A stretch of DNA of 64,000 bases from Warburgia ugandensis. Taxonomy: Eukaryota > Streptophyta > Magnoliopsida > Canellales > Canellaceae. The translations under genes and the position numbers were made by a program. Every line of letters begins with the position of its first letter. Positions within the stretch are counted from its first letter, which is position 1. The notes below the pieces were generated by a model, which had not been told where the DNA came from, made no database searches, and saw only the letters and a program-made list of their open reading frames with translations. Shown in pieces: positions 25,910 through 38,206 of this stretch. Where the stretch lies: the NCBI GenBank assembly GCA_035236585.1, contig CP141130.1, forward strand, positions 33,801,501-33,865,500. Direction: 5' to 3'.

Positions 25910-26280
25910 AGGTGAAGCAGGGTAAGTCGAGTCTTGTGTCGATCTGAGGGCGGGCTGGGGGATCGCTGATAGGCTTCTGTAGGGAAATGGACTGATGCGG
26001 GCTGCATGTGAGGGATGTAGGGTTGGATTGTATCAGGGGTAATGGGGTAAGCTGGGTCTTATACTAATCTGAGGGCAGGCCAGGGGATGGTTGACAGGCT
26101 TCTGTCAAAAATGGACTGATGCGGGCTGCACTTGAGGCACCTAGGGTCGGATTGTATCGAGTGAAGTGGGGTAAGCCGGGTCTTATACTGATCTGAGAGT
26201 GGGTCAGGGGATGGCTTACAGGCTTCCGTTGGGAAATGGATTGATGCGGGTTGCACGTGAGATACCCAGGGTTGGAATGA
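25910..26280 (+). repeat. Tandem repeat, 3 units of about 124 bp
   Basis: Units begin with GGGTAAG near 25920, 26045 and 26169 and contain GATGCGGG(C/T)TGCA. The first copy of the element (22690-22960) has two units, so copy number differs between the duplicates. Confidence 0.88.
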
Positions 26281-29171
26281 GTACTCATTACCATCGCCGT
26301 GAGTGTAGTCTAGGAACTCATAGATCTTGATTGTGCACGACATTTCATGATCATGACATGCATTATATTTTCCTGTGGACACGGACTTTTGTTATTGTGA
26401 TGGATGTGTATCCATGTGTTTCATGCATTGCATGCTATGACACTCAGATTTGATAACTATTTGTTTAGCTCATGATTTCTTGATTTATCCATTATGGATG
26501 TCTAATGTTTCACATGCTTTGTATACATTCATCTTCTATGATTTCACCATGATAATGATACTCGTGTCGTGTGATTTTATAGTATTTATTATCAAATGTG
26601 AATCACCTACACAAGGGATAGCTTGCTGAGGCATTGCTTTGTTTTGCAATGCCTCAAATTTGGAGCTAATAACACTAAGAGAAAGCAGGTGGAGTAGCTT
26701 TGATTAGGGCGAGGACCATAAGGATCATCTGCATTTTGTATTTTAGAGACTGATTTAGTGTACATTTCTTGAACTTGTGTTTAGATTTGTTGGGCTGTAC
26801 ATGGACGTTGACATTTTGGATAGACTGGACCCATACTACTTGTATTGTGTACCTTTACTTACCGATGTGTGTATGATGTGGTAATCATGGATGGACCTTG
26901 GGGGATTTTAGAAATATTATTCTTGTTGTTGTCTTTTCATGACTATGTATGATTTGTCATGGTTTTACTTTGAGCTTGCTTAATGTATCGATGATTTGAT
27001 TTCTGTTCATTATTGTGGTTTTGGATATTGGATGACCCTCAGGGATTTCATTTCAAACGCTATGTTATTTATGTTAATTGCAAGTTTTTATTTTCAGGGA
27101 TCCTGCCTATTTTATAAAGAAAATTATTATTATTGTTATATATTGGAAAAAGGTTTAGAAAACTCGGGGTGTCACACGTTGTGAGTTGGATGATACTTAA
27201 GCACATCTTGTTTTGAGTAGTGCATAGAAAATGTGTATGGATATGAGCAAAGATTAGGGACTAGGCCCATGCACTAACAAGTAAATTTGTACACATATAT
27301 TTAGTGTTAACATATACATAGGTACTAAATTGATGGAAAACATATTGTAACACCTGAATGCACTAGTAGTGGGTACTGACCCACTTATGGATACCTACTT
27401 GTATTAAGTGCATGACACCTTGGACAATGAAATTCCATGGTATACCAAACAAAGTCAGGGGCATATCATATTACATATGATGGTCCCACCATACACCATT
27501 CAGGGGTTAAGCTATACTTAAGCTTGTGAGCATCAATTAGTGACCGGTGATTGGACGCATGAGCACTAAGTATTGATTAGTAAACCGGCACATGGATCTT
27601 AAATAGTGACTAGTAAATAAGTGAATGGAGTTAAAGCACTATTGATACTTAACACACCAAGTCATGTTTTGGGTATACTTTGCACAATTAGCATATCACT
27701 AAATGCATCGTACATGAAACTTAGTATTTGATAGTACTTAGGAATGTTAAAGTGGTATCTTAACATATGGAATTGGTAGTTGGTGGTTGGATTAGATTCT
27801 AGTTTTAAAGTATATAATAGCTAATATTATATTCTTGAAAGATCATAGGATTATTTTATTTGAACTTGTGTATAGTTTGAAAGTGTGACATGCTTAACGT
27901 ACACAACTCATATAGTGCTCTTGGACTTGATTATCATTCTTAGTTTAGTCGACCATGGTAATGTTATGTGTGGCATTAAATTGATTTCCTAGAAAATTTG
28001 CACGTACTTATGTTTTAATTTGGTTTGGAAATAATATGAATGAAATTGATTAGTCTATTCAAATTTCATAAATTGATCTTCAAGAATATGTATATGCTTG
28101 AAATCGACAAAAGTAGTAAATTCACTATTTATTGATGTATATATTATTTGATATTTTCATACTCTTGTGCAATTGACCCTTTAAAAATAAAAAATAAAAA
28201 ATTAGGAGACTCTTAAGAGTTGATCTTAGCTCAGGGATGTTATGTCAGATCCCATGGTTGCTATACTAGGAAGTCAGTTGGCCACTAATTTCTAAATAGG
28301 TACCAGCCCATAATAGGCATGTTTGACAAGGGTATATTACATGGGAGGACTACCCTTGTATAGGATTGATCCGACTATCCCATGTAGTCGGTGTAGTTAG
28401 TGTGGTAACCACTAATGAATGCAGGTTGAAACTTTGGTTCAGCTGTATGTATAGTCAACCTTATACTTTGTTTGGATATGCCTGTGCCCATGGTAGGATA
28501 CTAACTATCATTCAGTTATAGATTTATCATTGAATGGATTAATTGGTAAATTAATCGTTCAATGAGTATGGATTGAATTTAACTCAAATCTTTATATGCT
28601 TTGGATATTATTTGTATTATCCAATATTATGTTAATTTGATTATTACATAACTATTTGATATGAATTGAGAGGTCGTGATATGACAATGACATGTTTGAT
28701 AGTACAAGTATACACTAAAAAAAGAAAAAACTTGCATAGCAAGATTTTCAAAGTTTTTGGCTAGTTTTAGATTCTCTACTAGGTAATTTATATTACTCAC
28801 CCAACCACCCTATAGGTGAAGGGCAGAAGGAAAAGCTTGAGATTGATGTGAAGGAGATTGAGTAAACTCGAAGTTTCAAAGTATGAAGAATTAGAAACAG
28901 TTCTAAGTTATTTGAAGACTTTAGTCAAATTGTAATAAATTATGATGTTGAACTTTATATTGTGATTTAACTTAGCAGTGTTTGGGCTATGATTAGTAGG
29001 ACTTGACTAGCTGAAAAAGATGAACTATTACTTTGAAATATATTGTGGAGATTTATTTGACGTACTTGGGTTAGAAGAAGGAAAAAAAAATAAAAATTTC
29101 AAGGATCGATCTTGACAAAGTTTTTTTAAAAATATTTCAAAAATCTAATTTAAAAAACCCAGGACGTCACA

Positions 29172-29760
29172 ACCAATGCTATGAAAGGTTCAAAGATCTA
29201 TTGCTCACATGGCCACATCATGGCTATGAATCGTGACACATTATTAGCTTCTTTTATGAAGGACTTAATTCTATCATGAGCTACTTTGTAGAGATGAAGT
29301 GCAATGGTAACTTTCTAAATAAACAACTAGATGAGGTGAATCAGTTAGAAGTTCAACTAAAACAAACCAATCAGTTTGTGAATGAAATAAAAAATATGAT
29401 GAGTCAATGGATGCAAAATATGGAAAAAGAAAAGTTTCTAGCTCAACCACAAACAAACCCTAAGGGTGCATGCAGTTAACAACAATACACCTAATGTATT
29501 ATTTCTTAGGGGTGGTAAAATAATTGAGAAAGGTGAGCCCCAAAAGACTGATAAGGTAGAAAAACCCATTAAAAATAAAGAAAAATATAAAGAAAAGGAC
29601 TCCACTCCAACTGTTGAACCATGTCCAGTCCTTGCTCCATTCCCTCAAAGGTTATGCAAGTCACAAAGAGTATCACTAACGATGAAATTATGGATATATT
29701 CAAGCAAGTCAAGATCAACATACCTATCTTAAATGTAATAAAACAAATCCCATCATAAGC
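29172..29760 (+). pseudogene. gypsy gag, C-terminal piece and gag-pol linker
   Basis: The reading resumes as QCYERFKDLLLTWPHHGYES, then SFFYEGLNSIMSYFVEMKCN, the second half of Tat/Athila Gag. A later frame (29466-29760) gives a short lysine- and proline-rich linker, then APFPQRLCKSQRV and INIPILNV, the conserved stretch ahead of the protease. Stops and frame changes separate the pieces. A glutamine-rich open frame at 29276-29479 corresponds to the region normally followed by a knuckle, but no CCHC is visible. Non-functional. Confidence 0.8.
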
Positions 29761-30245
29761 AAAAATTTTAAAAGATTTATGCACAATTAAAAGGAAATTG
29801 ATGTGCAAAAGAAGGCATTTATGACTAAATAAGTAAGTTTAATTCTTCAGCACCACACCTCCTAGAAATACAAGGATCTAGGTTGCCCCACTCTCACTTG
29901 CATCATTGGATCCAGTGTTAATCTATTACTATACACAGTTTGTGTTCAGCTAGGACTAGGAGACCTCAAGCCAACATCCACTACACTCCAACTAGCTAAT
30001 AGATAAGTGGTAATACTTAGGGGCATAATAGAGGATGCGTTAGTCAAAATAGAATAATTCTTTTTTCTAGTCGATTTCTTAGTTTTGGACACATAATCAG
30101 TGTTGAATGAGCAGTAAGAAATTTCTGTCATCCTTGGGCGTCCATTTTTTGCTACGTCCAATGCCTTAATAAATTGTAAAAATGGTGTGATGAAGCTTTC
30201 ATTTGGTAGCATGACACTAGAATTGAACATCTTTGATATCTGTAA
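29760..30245 (+). pseudogene. gypsy protease (retropepsin) remnant
   Basis: The plus frame contains CPTLTCIIGSSVNLLLYTVC, VQLGLGDLKPTSTTLQLANR, RGIIEDALVKIE and VILGRPFFATSNALINCKNG, the Tat/Athila retropepsin region up to MKLSFGSMTLELN. The catalytic D(S/T/L)GA triad normally found just before SVNLL is not intact here (IIGSS). Several in-frame stops. The enzyme would cleave the Gag-Pol polyprotein. Confidence 0.82.
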
Positions 30246-30479
30246 GTAACCAGGAGAAATTTCAGATGACTTACACTATGTCAATATGATAAATTTGGTT
30301 GGGCAAGATCATTTTCACTCATCTTCCTTGTCGAACTCACTCAAGGCCTGTTTGGCCCACTTCAATGAATTTAATGAGGATATATTAATGGAGAAAGTTA
30401 ATGCCCTCATTGATTTTGTGCTCCTTATGGACACCAAAAGATGAAAACCTCATTTCGAGGAACTTCCATCGAGGGAGTC

Positions 30480-31490
30480 TACTCCCATTCCATCCTCAGT
30501 TGAACCTCCTAAGCTAGATTTGAAACCTCAACTATTTGAACTCAAATATGCCTATTTAGGAGATGAAGAAACTTTTCCTATTATAATTGCCTCTCAATTG
30601 AAAAAATCTCAAGAGGAACAATTGATCAAAATCCTTAGAGATCACAAAAGTGCAATAGGATGGACCTTAATGGACTTTGAAGGCATTAATCCTTTAATAT
30701 GCACCCACATAATATACTTAAATGATGATGCTAAACCATGTCATTAGTTGCAGAGAAGGTTAAATCCTAATATGAAAGATGTGGTTAGAGCAGAAGTCCT
30801 TAAATTGCTTGATATGGGAATCATCTATCTTATAAGTGATAGCAAATGGGTAGGTCCTACTTAGGTATTTCCAAAGAAATTTGGAGTGGTAATAATCACT
30901 AACACCAACAATGAATTAATCCCCACTAGAGTTACCACTAGTTGGCGTATGTGCATTAAGTATAGAAAATTGAATGCTGTCACTTGGAAAGACCATTTTC
31001 CTTTGCCTTTTGTTAATCAAATGCTAAAAAGGGTTGCTAAACACCAATATTATTGTTATCTAGATGATTATTCAGGGCATAACCAAATAGAAATTGCACC
31101 TAAGGATAAGGAAAAGACTACTTTTACATGTCCTTTTGGTACTTTTGCTTACAAAAGAATGCCATTTGGATTATATAATGCTCCTGCCACATTTTAACGT
31201 TGCATGATGATCATTTTTAGTGATATGGTAGAGAGAATTTTAGAGGTTTTCATGGACGAATTTTTTGTTTTTTGGTGATTCCTTTGACACATGCCTTGAA
31301 AATCTAAGAAAAGTCTTAAATCATTGTGAAGAAAAGAACTTAGTGCTTAATTGGGAGAAATGTCATTTCATGGTTTCGAAGGGATTTGTCCTTGGCCACA
31401 TTGTGTCATCCAAAGCTATAGAGGTAGATAGAGCCAAAGTTGACCTAATTAATAATATACCCATCCGGACATTTGCTCATTTGTAGATCA
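30480..31490 (+). pseudogene. gypsy reverse transcriptase remnant
   Basis: Plus-strand frames give KPQLFELKYAYLGDEETFP, then RRLNPNMKDVVRAEVLKLLD, WRMCIKYRKLNAVTWKDHFP, DYSGHNQIEIAPKDKEKTTF, TCPFGTFAYKRMPFGLYNAP, and NLVLNWEKCHFMVSKGFVLG. These are the standard RT blocks of the Tat/Athila branch. The catalytic (Y/F)xDD box reads FMDE followed at once by a frameshift and stop (31252-31276), so the second aspartate is lost as well as the frame. Other stops occur at 30748 and 31196. Would copy RNA to cDNA; this copy cannot. Confidence 0.9.
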
Positions 31491-32040
31491 CTAGGATTTT
31501 ATAGGAGCTTTATAGTGCTATATCTAGATCGTTGTGTAACCTCCTTACAAAGGATGCCCTTTTTGAATGTACTGATGACTGCCAAAAAGCTTTTATAAAG
31601 CTTAAAGACAAGTTAACCATAACACCTATTATCCTGCCCCCTGATTGGAGCCTACCCTTTGAAATCATGTGTAATACTTATGACTATGTTATAGGAGCTG
31701 TACTAGGATAGAGAAAAGAGAAAAATCCATATATCATCTATTATGCAAGTAGGACCCAAAATAGCACCCAAATGAATTATTCCACTACAGAGAAAGAACT
31801 CTTAGTAGTTATCTGTGAATAAGATAAATTCAGGTCTTACTTAATTGGATCTAAAATAGTCATCTTCACTGATCAGTCGGCCATTAAGTATCTTCTTTCC
31901 AAGAAAGATGCTAATTCTAGACTAATTAGATGGATTCTTTTACTTTAAGAGTTTGAAATTGAGATAAAACATAAAAAAGGAGTAGAAAATGTTGTAGCTG
32001 ACCACTTGTCTCACCTAGTCCTATCAGAACCTTTGGATGA
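31491..32040 (+). pseudogene. gypsy RNase H remnant
   Basis: Frames contain ITPIILPPDWSLPFEIMCNT, IIYYASRTQNSTQMNYSTTE, KELLVVICE, DKFRSYLIGSKIVIFTDQSA, IKYLLSKKDANSRLIRWILL and ENVVADHLS, matching the RNase H domain that follows RT in gypsy elements. The first catalytic aspartate normally lies in CDASD; here it is CNTYD. Stops at several sites. After VADHLSHLV the reading runs on for about 30 residues and then jumps to the integrase end. Confidence 0.87.
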
Positions 32041-32169
32041 GTTGCCAAATAAGGATACTTTCCTAGTCGAACAACTTTCTCATGTCTCCCATGCTCCTTA
32101 GTTTGCTAATATTGCAAATTACAAGTATCTAATTAGGTTATAAAACAAATTCTTCAAAAGACTATTTAT

Positions 32170-32690
32170 CTAGATCATAGGGATTGGTCTCTTAGACCAA
32201 CTGATGTGCTCTTAGCTTATAAGACTACACATCGAACCCTGATTGGTATGTCTCCCTATCATATTGTATAAATTAAGGCTTATCACTTGCCTATGGAATT
32301 GGACCATAAAGCCTACTAGGCAATAAAGACCTTTAGTTTCAACATGAGTAAAGCAGGCTCATATAGGAAACTCCAACTCAACGAGTTGGAGGAGATCAGG
32401 CAAGAAGCTTATGAGAGTAATGGATATATAAAGAAAAGATGAAAGTTTTTCATGATAAAAACATAATGAGAAAATCCTTTACTCCAGACCAAAATATTTA
32501 GTTTTACAATTTTAAGCTCATCGTATTTCCAGGTAAGCTTACATCTCGATGGACCGATCCATATACAGTTAAAGAATTTTTTTTATATTGGAATGTGAGA
32601 TTGAGGATGATAAGACTGGCCATACTTTTAAGGTGAATGGTCAACGTTTAAACATTGAGGTCCTACTTTTTAAACATTGAGGAAAATGTT
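32170..32690 (+). pseudogene. gypsy integrase, C-terminal remnant after internal deletion
   Basis: DWSLRPTDVLLAYKTTHRTL, IGMSPYHIV, KAYHLPMELDHKAY and KLQLNELEEIRQEAYESNGY correspond to the region after the integrase core. RKSFTPDQN, PGKLTSRWTDPYTVK and RMVNV-type ends follow toward the gypsy C-terminus. The zinc-binding N-terminus and most of the DDE core are missing between about 32140 and 32175. A deletion of roughly 1 kb relative to a complete family member is therefore inferred. Confidence 0.85.
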
Positions 32691-32699
32691 TCTTTCAGG

Positions 32700-33817
32700 T
32701 TTGGGGGGTTTAGAATTCTAGCAAATTTTTAGTTTTTCTCTTAATTTCAAAAAAATGAAAATTTTGCTAAAATATAATTTTTTTTTGTTAATTCCTACAC
32801 TATGATGAGAATTGGATTTTCTGAAGTATAATCTAGATAACTTTGGCTTATTAATGGAATTGAACATGATTATTTCATCAAAGTATTCCATGAAAGCTAA
32901 GTCTTAGATCACATCTGTACACATAGTTACATATACATAGTCTAAATTGATAATAGTTATAACTTAGAAATCATGAGAAATTATATGGAGATCTATAACC
33001 TAAGTGAGTTTTAGAGCCACTTATTTTTTTTGAGTGGTTATGAATGTTCCTAATTTTCATTAGCGTGCTTAAAGAAAATTTGATCCCATCAATGCTTAAA
33101 TTCGGTTAATTACCAAAATTATTAGAGTATCACCTTTAAAATTCTAAAAGTTCATTGAATTTGATAGGTTATAGCAAACTTAGAAAATGATTTAGGCCAT
33201 CCTTGTTGTTGACCTAGAGGTATAAAACCCACCCCACAATAGTATTTTTACCACTAGTAATCCAACTTTTTTATAAGCCTTTTCTTTTCTCACCCAAAAA
33301 AGTTTGAAGAATGCAAAAGAAAAGTGGAAAAGGAAATATTCACTTCAGGTAAAGTAAAGAAAGAATTGCCAATTTTAGAAGACCTCTACTTATTTTTGAA
33401 GAAACTTTGAATATCCTTTATATGCTTTCTTTTGTACCTTGTCCTAAGCCTACGTTTCATCCCAGTTAAAGACCTATTGATTCTAGGATGAATATAGTCT
33501 TGAGGAGGGTATGAAAAGATAGGATTTAAAGAGTAATATTTCTAAATATTTAAAGGTAATGACATCTTATCATTTCTAAAGGGATCAAAACTAAATTCCT
33601 TAGAACTCCTATTCCTTTATGAATATATGTGAGATAAATTTGCTTTTATTTACTTTGCTCACATATCTAAATGAGAGATATGATTTGAACCCTTAATATG
33701 AGAGATTCTATTTCTGAGTGTATGTCTGTGAATGAAGATTGAGGTCAAAACATATTTTAGATGGAGTTCAGAAGTTAGAAGTCTACTTAGAAATAAAGAT
33801 AATTCTATATGTAAACT

Positions 33818-33859
<42 letters not shown>

Positions 33860-34080
33860 ACTCACTCACTCTATGATCCGAGCTTAAATGGAATATTTTA
33901 TCTTATGAGTAGGGTTTTGAATTCTTCATTCATTTTTATTAATTTGCTAAAGCTGATAGATTTATTGAAGATAATTCTCTCAAGAAAAAGTGGAATTGAC
34001 TTGAAAATAAAATTTTAGAATTTTGTGATTTGTTTTTCTGCATATTTTACTGGGACTAGCAAAATGCTGGTTAGAGTGCA
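32700..34080 (+). other. Gypsy 3' untranslated region up to LTR-C
   Basis: Non-coding, homologous in reverse complement to 42623-44170 of the second gypsy copy (GATGAGAATTGGATTTTCTG near 32804 against its counterpart near 44030). It includes a (CA)n run (33820-33852). The purine tract expected before the LTR is degraded here (GGTTAGAGTGCA), while the second copy has TAGGGGGTG. Confidence 0.75.
33820..33852. repeat. (CA)n microsatellite
   Basis: About 16 CA units followed by CACTCA variants in the gypsy 3' region. Confidence 0.95.
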
Positions 34081-36028
<1,948 letters not shown>

Positions 36029-37055
36029 ATGGGATAGAAGGAAGATATAGGATAACTCTTTGGCTTTTCACCTTTTGGGTTAAAACAAGAAAGTCAAAAT
36101 GATAGTAATCTTTAATGGTGCTGTTTTTAGGGCTAGTGCTAATAAATGAGTTAAGCATAAATTAGCACACGCCTTTTAGTGTTTTAAAGTGAATCATTAG
36201 TTATTTCTATATTGAAAGCTAAAAACTCAAAATGTGGGTGCTCTTTGTATTTGGGGGAGGGAGGTGTAGAGGTCATTGTATCAGTATAAATTGATTTATT
36301 TTCTTTTTTAGTTTTTGTGGCTCTGAATAAACACATGGTTGAATTTATTTTTTTAAGAATGCCTTCTTGAGATGTCATTGCTATCTTGTTTACCCAAGTA
36401 ACTTCTTATCATGAGGAAAACTTATTTGTTGCTTGGCTTTTTGAACTTCCTATTTGTAGTAATCTCAAGATTCTATTAATTTCGATGGTACTCCCTTTGT
36501 TGAGAGAGGAATTAAAACCAAGCAGATCATTGCGTTGAGCTCAACATCCTAATCCATGAAATCCATATACTTTATGAGTTCAAGGCCCATAATTGGGGCA
36601 TCAAGGGCAATTAAATTTTTAATAATGTCTATTAGTCGCGACATCGTTGTCCTTAGTTTTGAAAAGAGATTTTGATAGATGCATATGCACATTGCATTGT
36701 ATTGCAGATTTCTTTATAAGTTCTAACGATAAACTCATTTTCATTGTATACAAGAATGATTGAATTTTCATTCAAGGAAAATGAGAAAAATGCATTTTTG
36801 CATCATAGGGAAAGAAAGCAACTAGAATGATAACATGGGAGTACCATTTGTCTTTGTAGGGTAAAAGGTGGAAGAGAGAGCATGATAAGGCCAACCATTT
36901 GCATTACAATAGTAAGGCCCTAAACAAAATGAATATGTGATTATTAGGATTAGAAAGATTGTAACTTGGAATTATGGAAAGATAATGTTCTTGGCTCTGG
37001 AGAATGATAGAGCCCATTTTGTGCTACAATATAGAAGATATAGTTTATATGGAAG

Positions 37056-37058
<3 letters not shown>

Positions 37059-37108
<50 letters not shown>
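37059..37108. repeat. (TA)n microsatellite
   Basis: About 25 TA units. Confidence 0.97.
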
Positions 37109-37111
<3 letters not shown>

Positions 37112-37392
37112 CAAATGTAAAAGATGGACTGTTTTCTTAGAAAATGAAATAATTTAGTTGTTTGATGCTTGATTGTATCATGCAAATATTTCAATGTTTG
37201 TATTTTGTAGACACAGGGTTTGCAGAGATGGTCATATAAGGTGTGGTGGTCGGTCACGCAAGTAGGTTTGTGAGCAAATTTCATGGGTAGACCTACAATG
37301 TTCACATATAATCATATGCAAAAAGTGCCCTTGATTCATTATTATGCTTTAATTATAAAATAAGGGCATATATGTAAAATTGGATACAAGCA

Positions 37393-37416
37393 TATAAAAA
37401 GGGTACGAAACCCTAG
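37393..37416 (+). promoter_or_regulatory. TATA box plus telo-box-like AAACCCTAG
   Basis: TATAAAAA (37393-37400) is followed eight bases later by AAACCCTAG (37408-37416), then a T/C-rich leader and a GGTGAGC splice-donor-like site near 37531. The pairing is seen in plant housekeeping promoters, but also in LTR promoters, and no reading frame follows, so the assignment is weak. Confidence 0.3.
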
Positions 37417-38084
37417 CCATGTTCTTTTTTCTTCTTTGTTTCTTTCTTGAATTCTTGTAGAGGAAGAGAGTTGCCGCTTACAAGATCTGAGATCATTTTT
37501 AGAGCCAATATTGCCTGAAATTCAAACCAAGGTGAGCTAATCTTAGATAAAATCCTTTCTTCTCATCTCCATCGCTTTTACCCATACACGGTCTTTTTAA
37601 GCTGGCTTTTGATCATCTCCTCACTGAGCATGATGCAACAAGCAAAGGAAGAAAGAAAGCGTAGCTAATCTCAACGGGTGTGCTTTTGATAGTATTGTAA
37701 GAAGCCTACGAAGGGCAACATTAGATCAAATCCCGTCAAGAGAGGTAAAACATAGTATTTTAGAAGGATAATGAGGGAAAAATAAGTTATCTAAAACAAA
37801 TTACAGTCACCAGCTTTGTGAACACCTACAATTGTAAATCTTGCCAATAACTAGGCTAAAAATGAGAGAGAGAGAGATTAACTCACTTGCAAAAGAAAGG
37901 TGTGCATATTAACTAAGAGATGAACCCACCTATAGAAGCATACTCTTAAGTTCGGTGTTTAGCCTTGAAGTCACCCATTTGACAATTAACTGCGGCTAAA
38001 ATCCTGACAGGTGTGATTTCTAGTTAGGACATGCACTTTTGTAACAAATGATAGGACGGGATAAGTCAAAGTAGGGTTTCCATA

Positions 38085-38206
38085 ATTTGCATGGCCCCGC
38101 AGCAGGTTCCAAAATTTTGACACGCTGTGGGGTAGGGTGGGGCACGAAAAATCAAATCGTCGGGTGGGGTAGGGCAGGTGAAAACTCACCCTTCCCATTG
38201 CCATCC
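38085..38206 (-). mobile_element. Possible hAT-type non-autonomous element end
   Basis: The minus strand begins GGATGGCAATGGGAAGGGTG and continues with repeated CCCTACCCCACCC runs. This resembles the G/C-run ends with GGCAATGGG that many plant hAT-derived elements carry. I could not find the second end or an 8-bp duplication. Confidence 0.35.

Larger units (their letters stand above)
21030..27176 (+). mobile_element. Compound LTR element MR of the same family as solo LTR L
   Basis: Starts TGTAACATCC and ends AACTCGGGGTGTCACA, the termini of LTR L in the opposite orientation. Flanks cgatg (21025-21029) and cgttg (27177-27181) are a 4/5 target duplication. It contains two related direct copies, about 21170-22960 and 24345-26270: both carry the block ending GAACCCCAAGT-type sequence near 21340 and 24530 and the block ending GTAGGTGATTAC near 22495 and 25710. 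Only the right copy reaches the LTR end. The spacer (22960-24280) carries a 46-bp minisatellite. No gag or pol. It may be a non-autonomous element with a truncated 5' LTR, or an LTR with internal duplication. Confidence 0.65.
16113..29171 (+). mobile_element. X1: LTR-like insertion within gypsy gag, itself carrying two nested insertions
   Basis: It starts TGTAATGGCCCACATTTTTG and ends AAAAAACCCAGGACGTCACA. Flanks aacaa (16108-16112) and accaa (29172-29176) form a 4/5 target duplication, and the gag reading resumes right after it, which fixes the borders. Removing the inserts at 17552-20111 and 21030-27176 leaves about 4.3 kb with no gag, pol, primer-binding site or polypurine tract, so X1 is best read as a solo LTR or other non-coding derivative. 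A TATA-like CTATAAAGG at 16689-16697 suggests plus-strand sense. Part of it (about 28200-28480) is shared with X2. Confidence 0.75.

Noticed and set aside
17552..27176. A giant DNA transposon with about 0.6-kb terminal inverted repeats
   Set aside because: Each end is an LTR end of an independent insertion with its own 5-bp duplication (cgtat; cgatg/cgttg), so the inverted repeat comes from two opposite insertions.
16113..29171. X1 as an autonomous retrotransposon
   Set aside because: After removing nested inserts no gag, pol, primer-binding site or purine tract remains.
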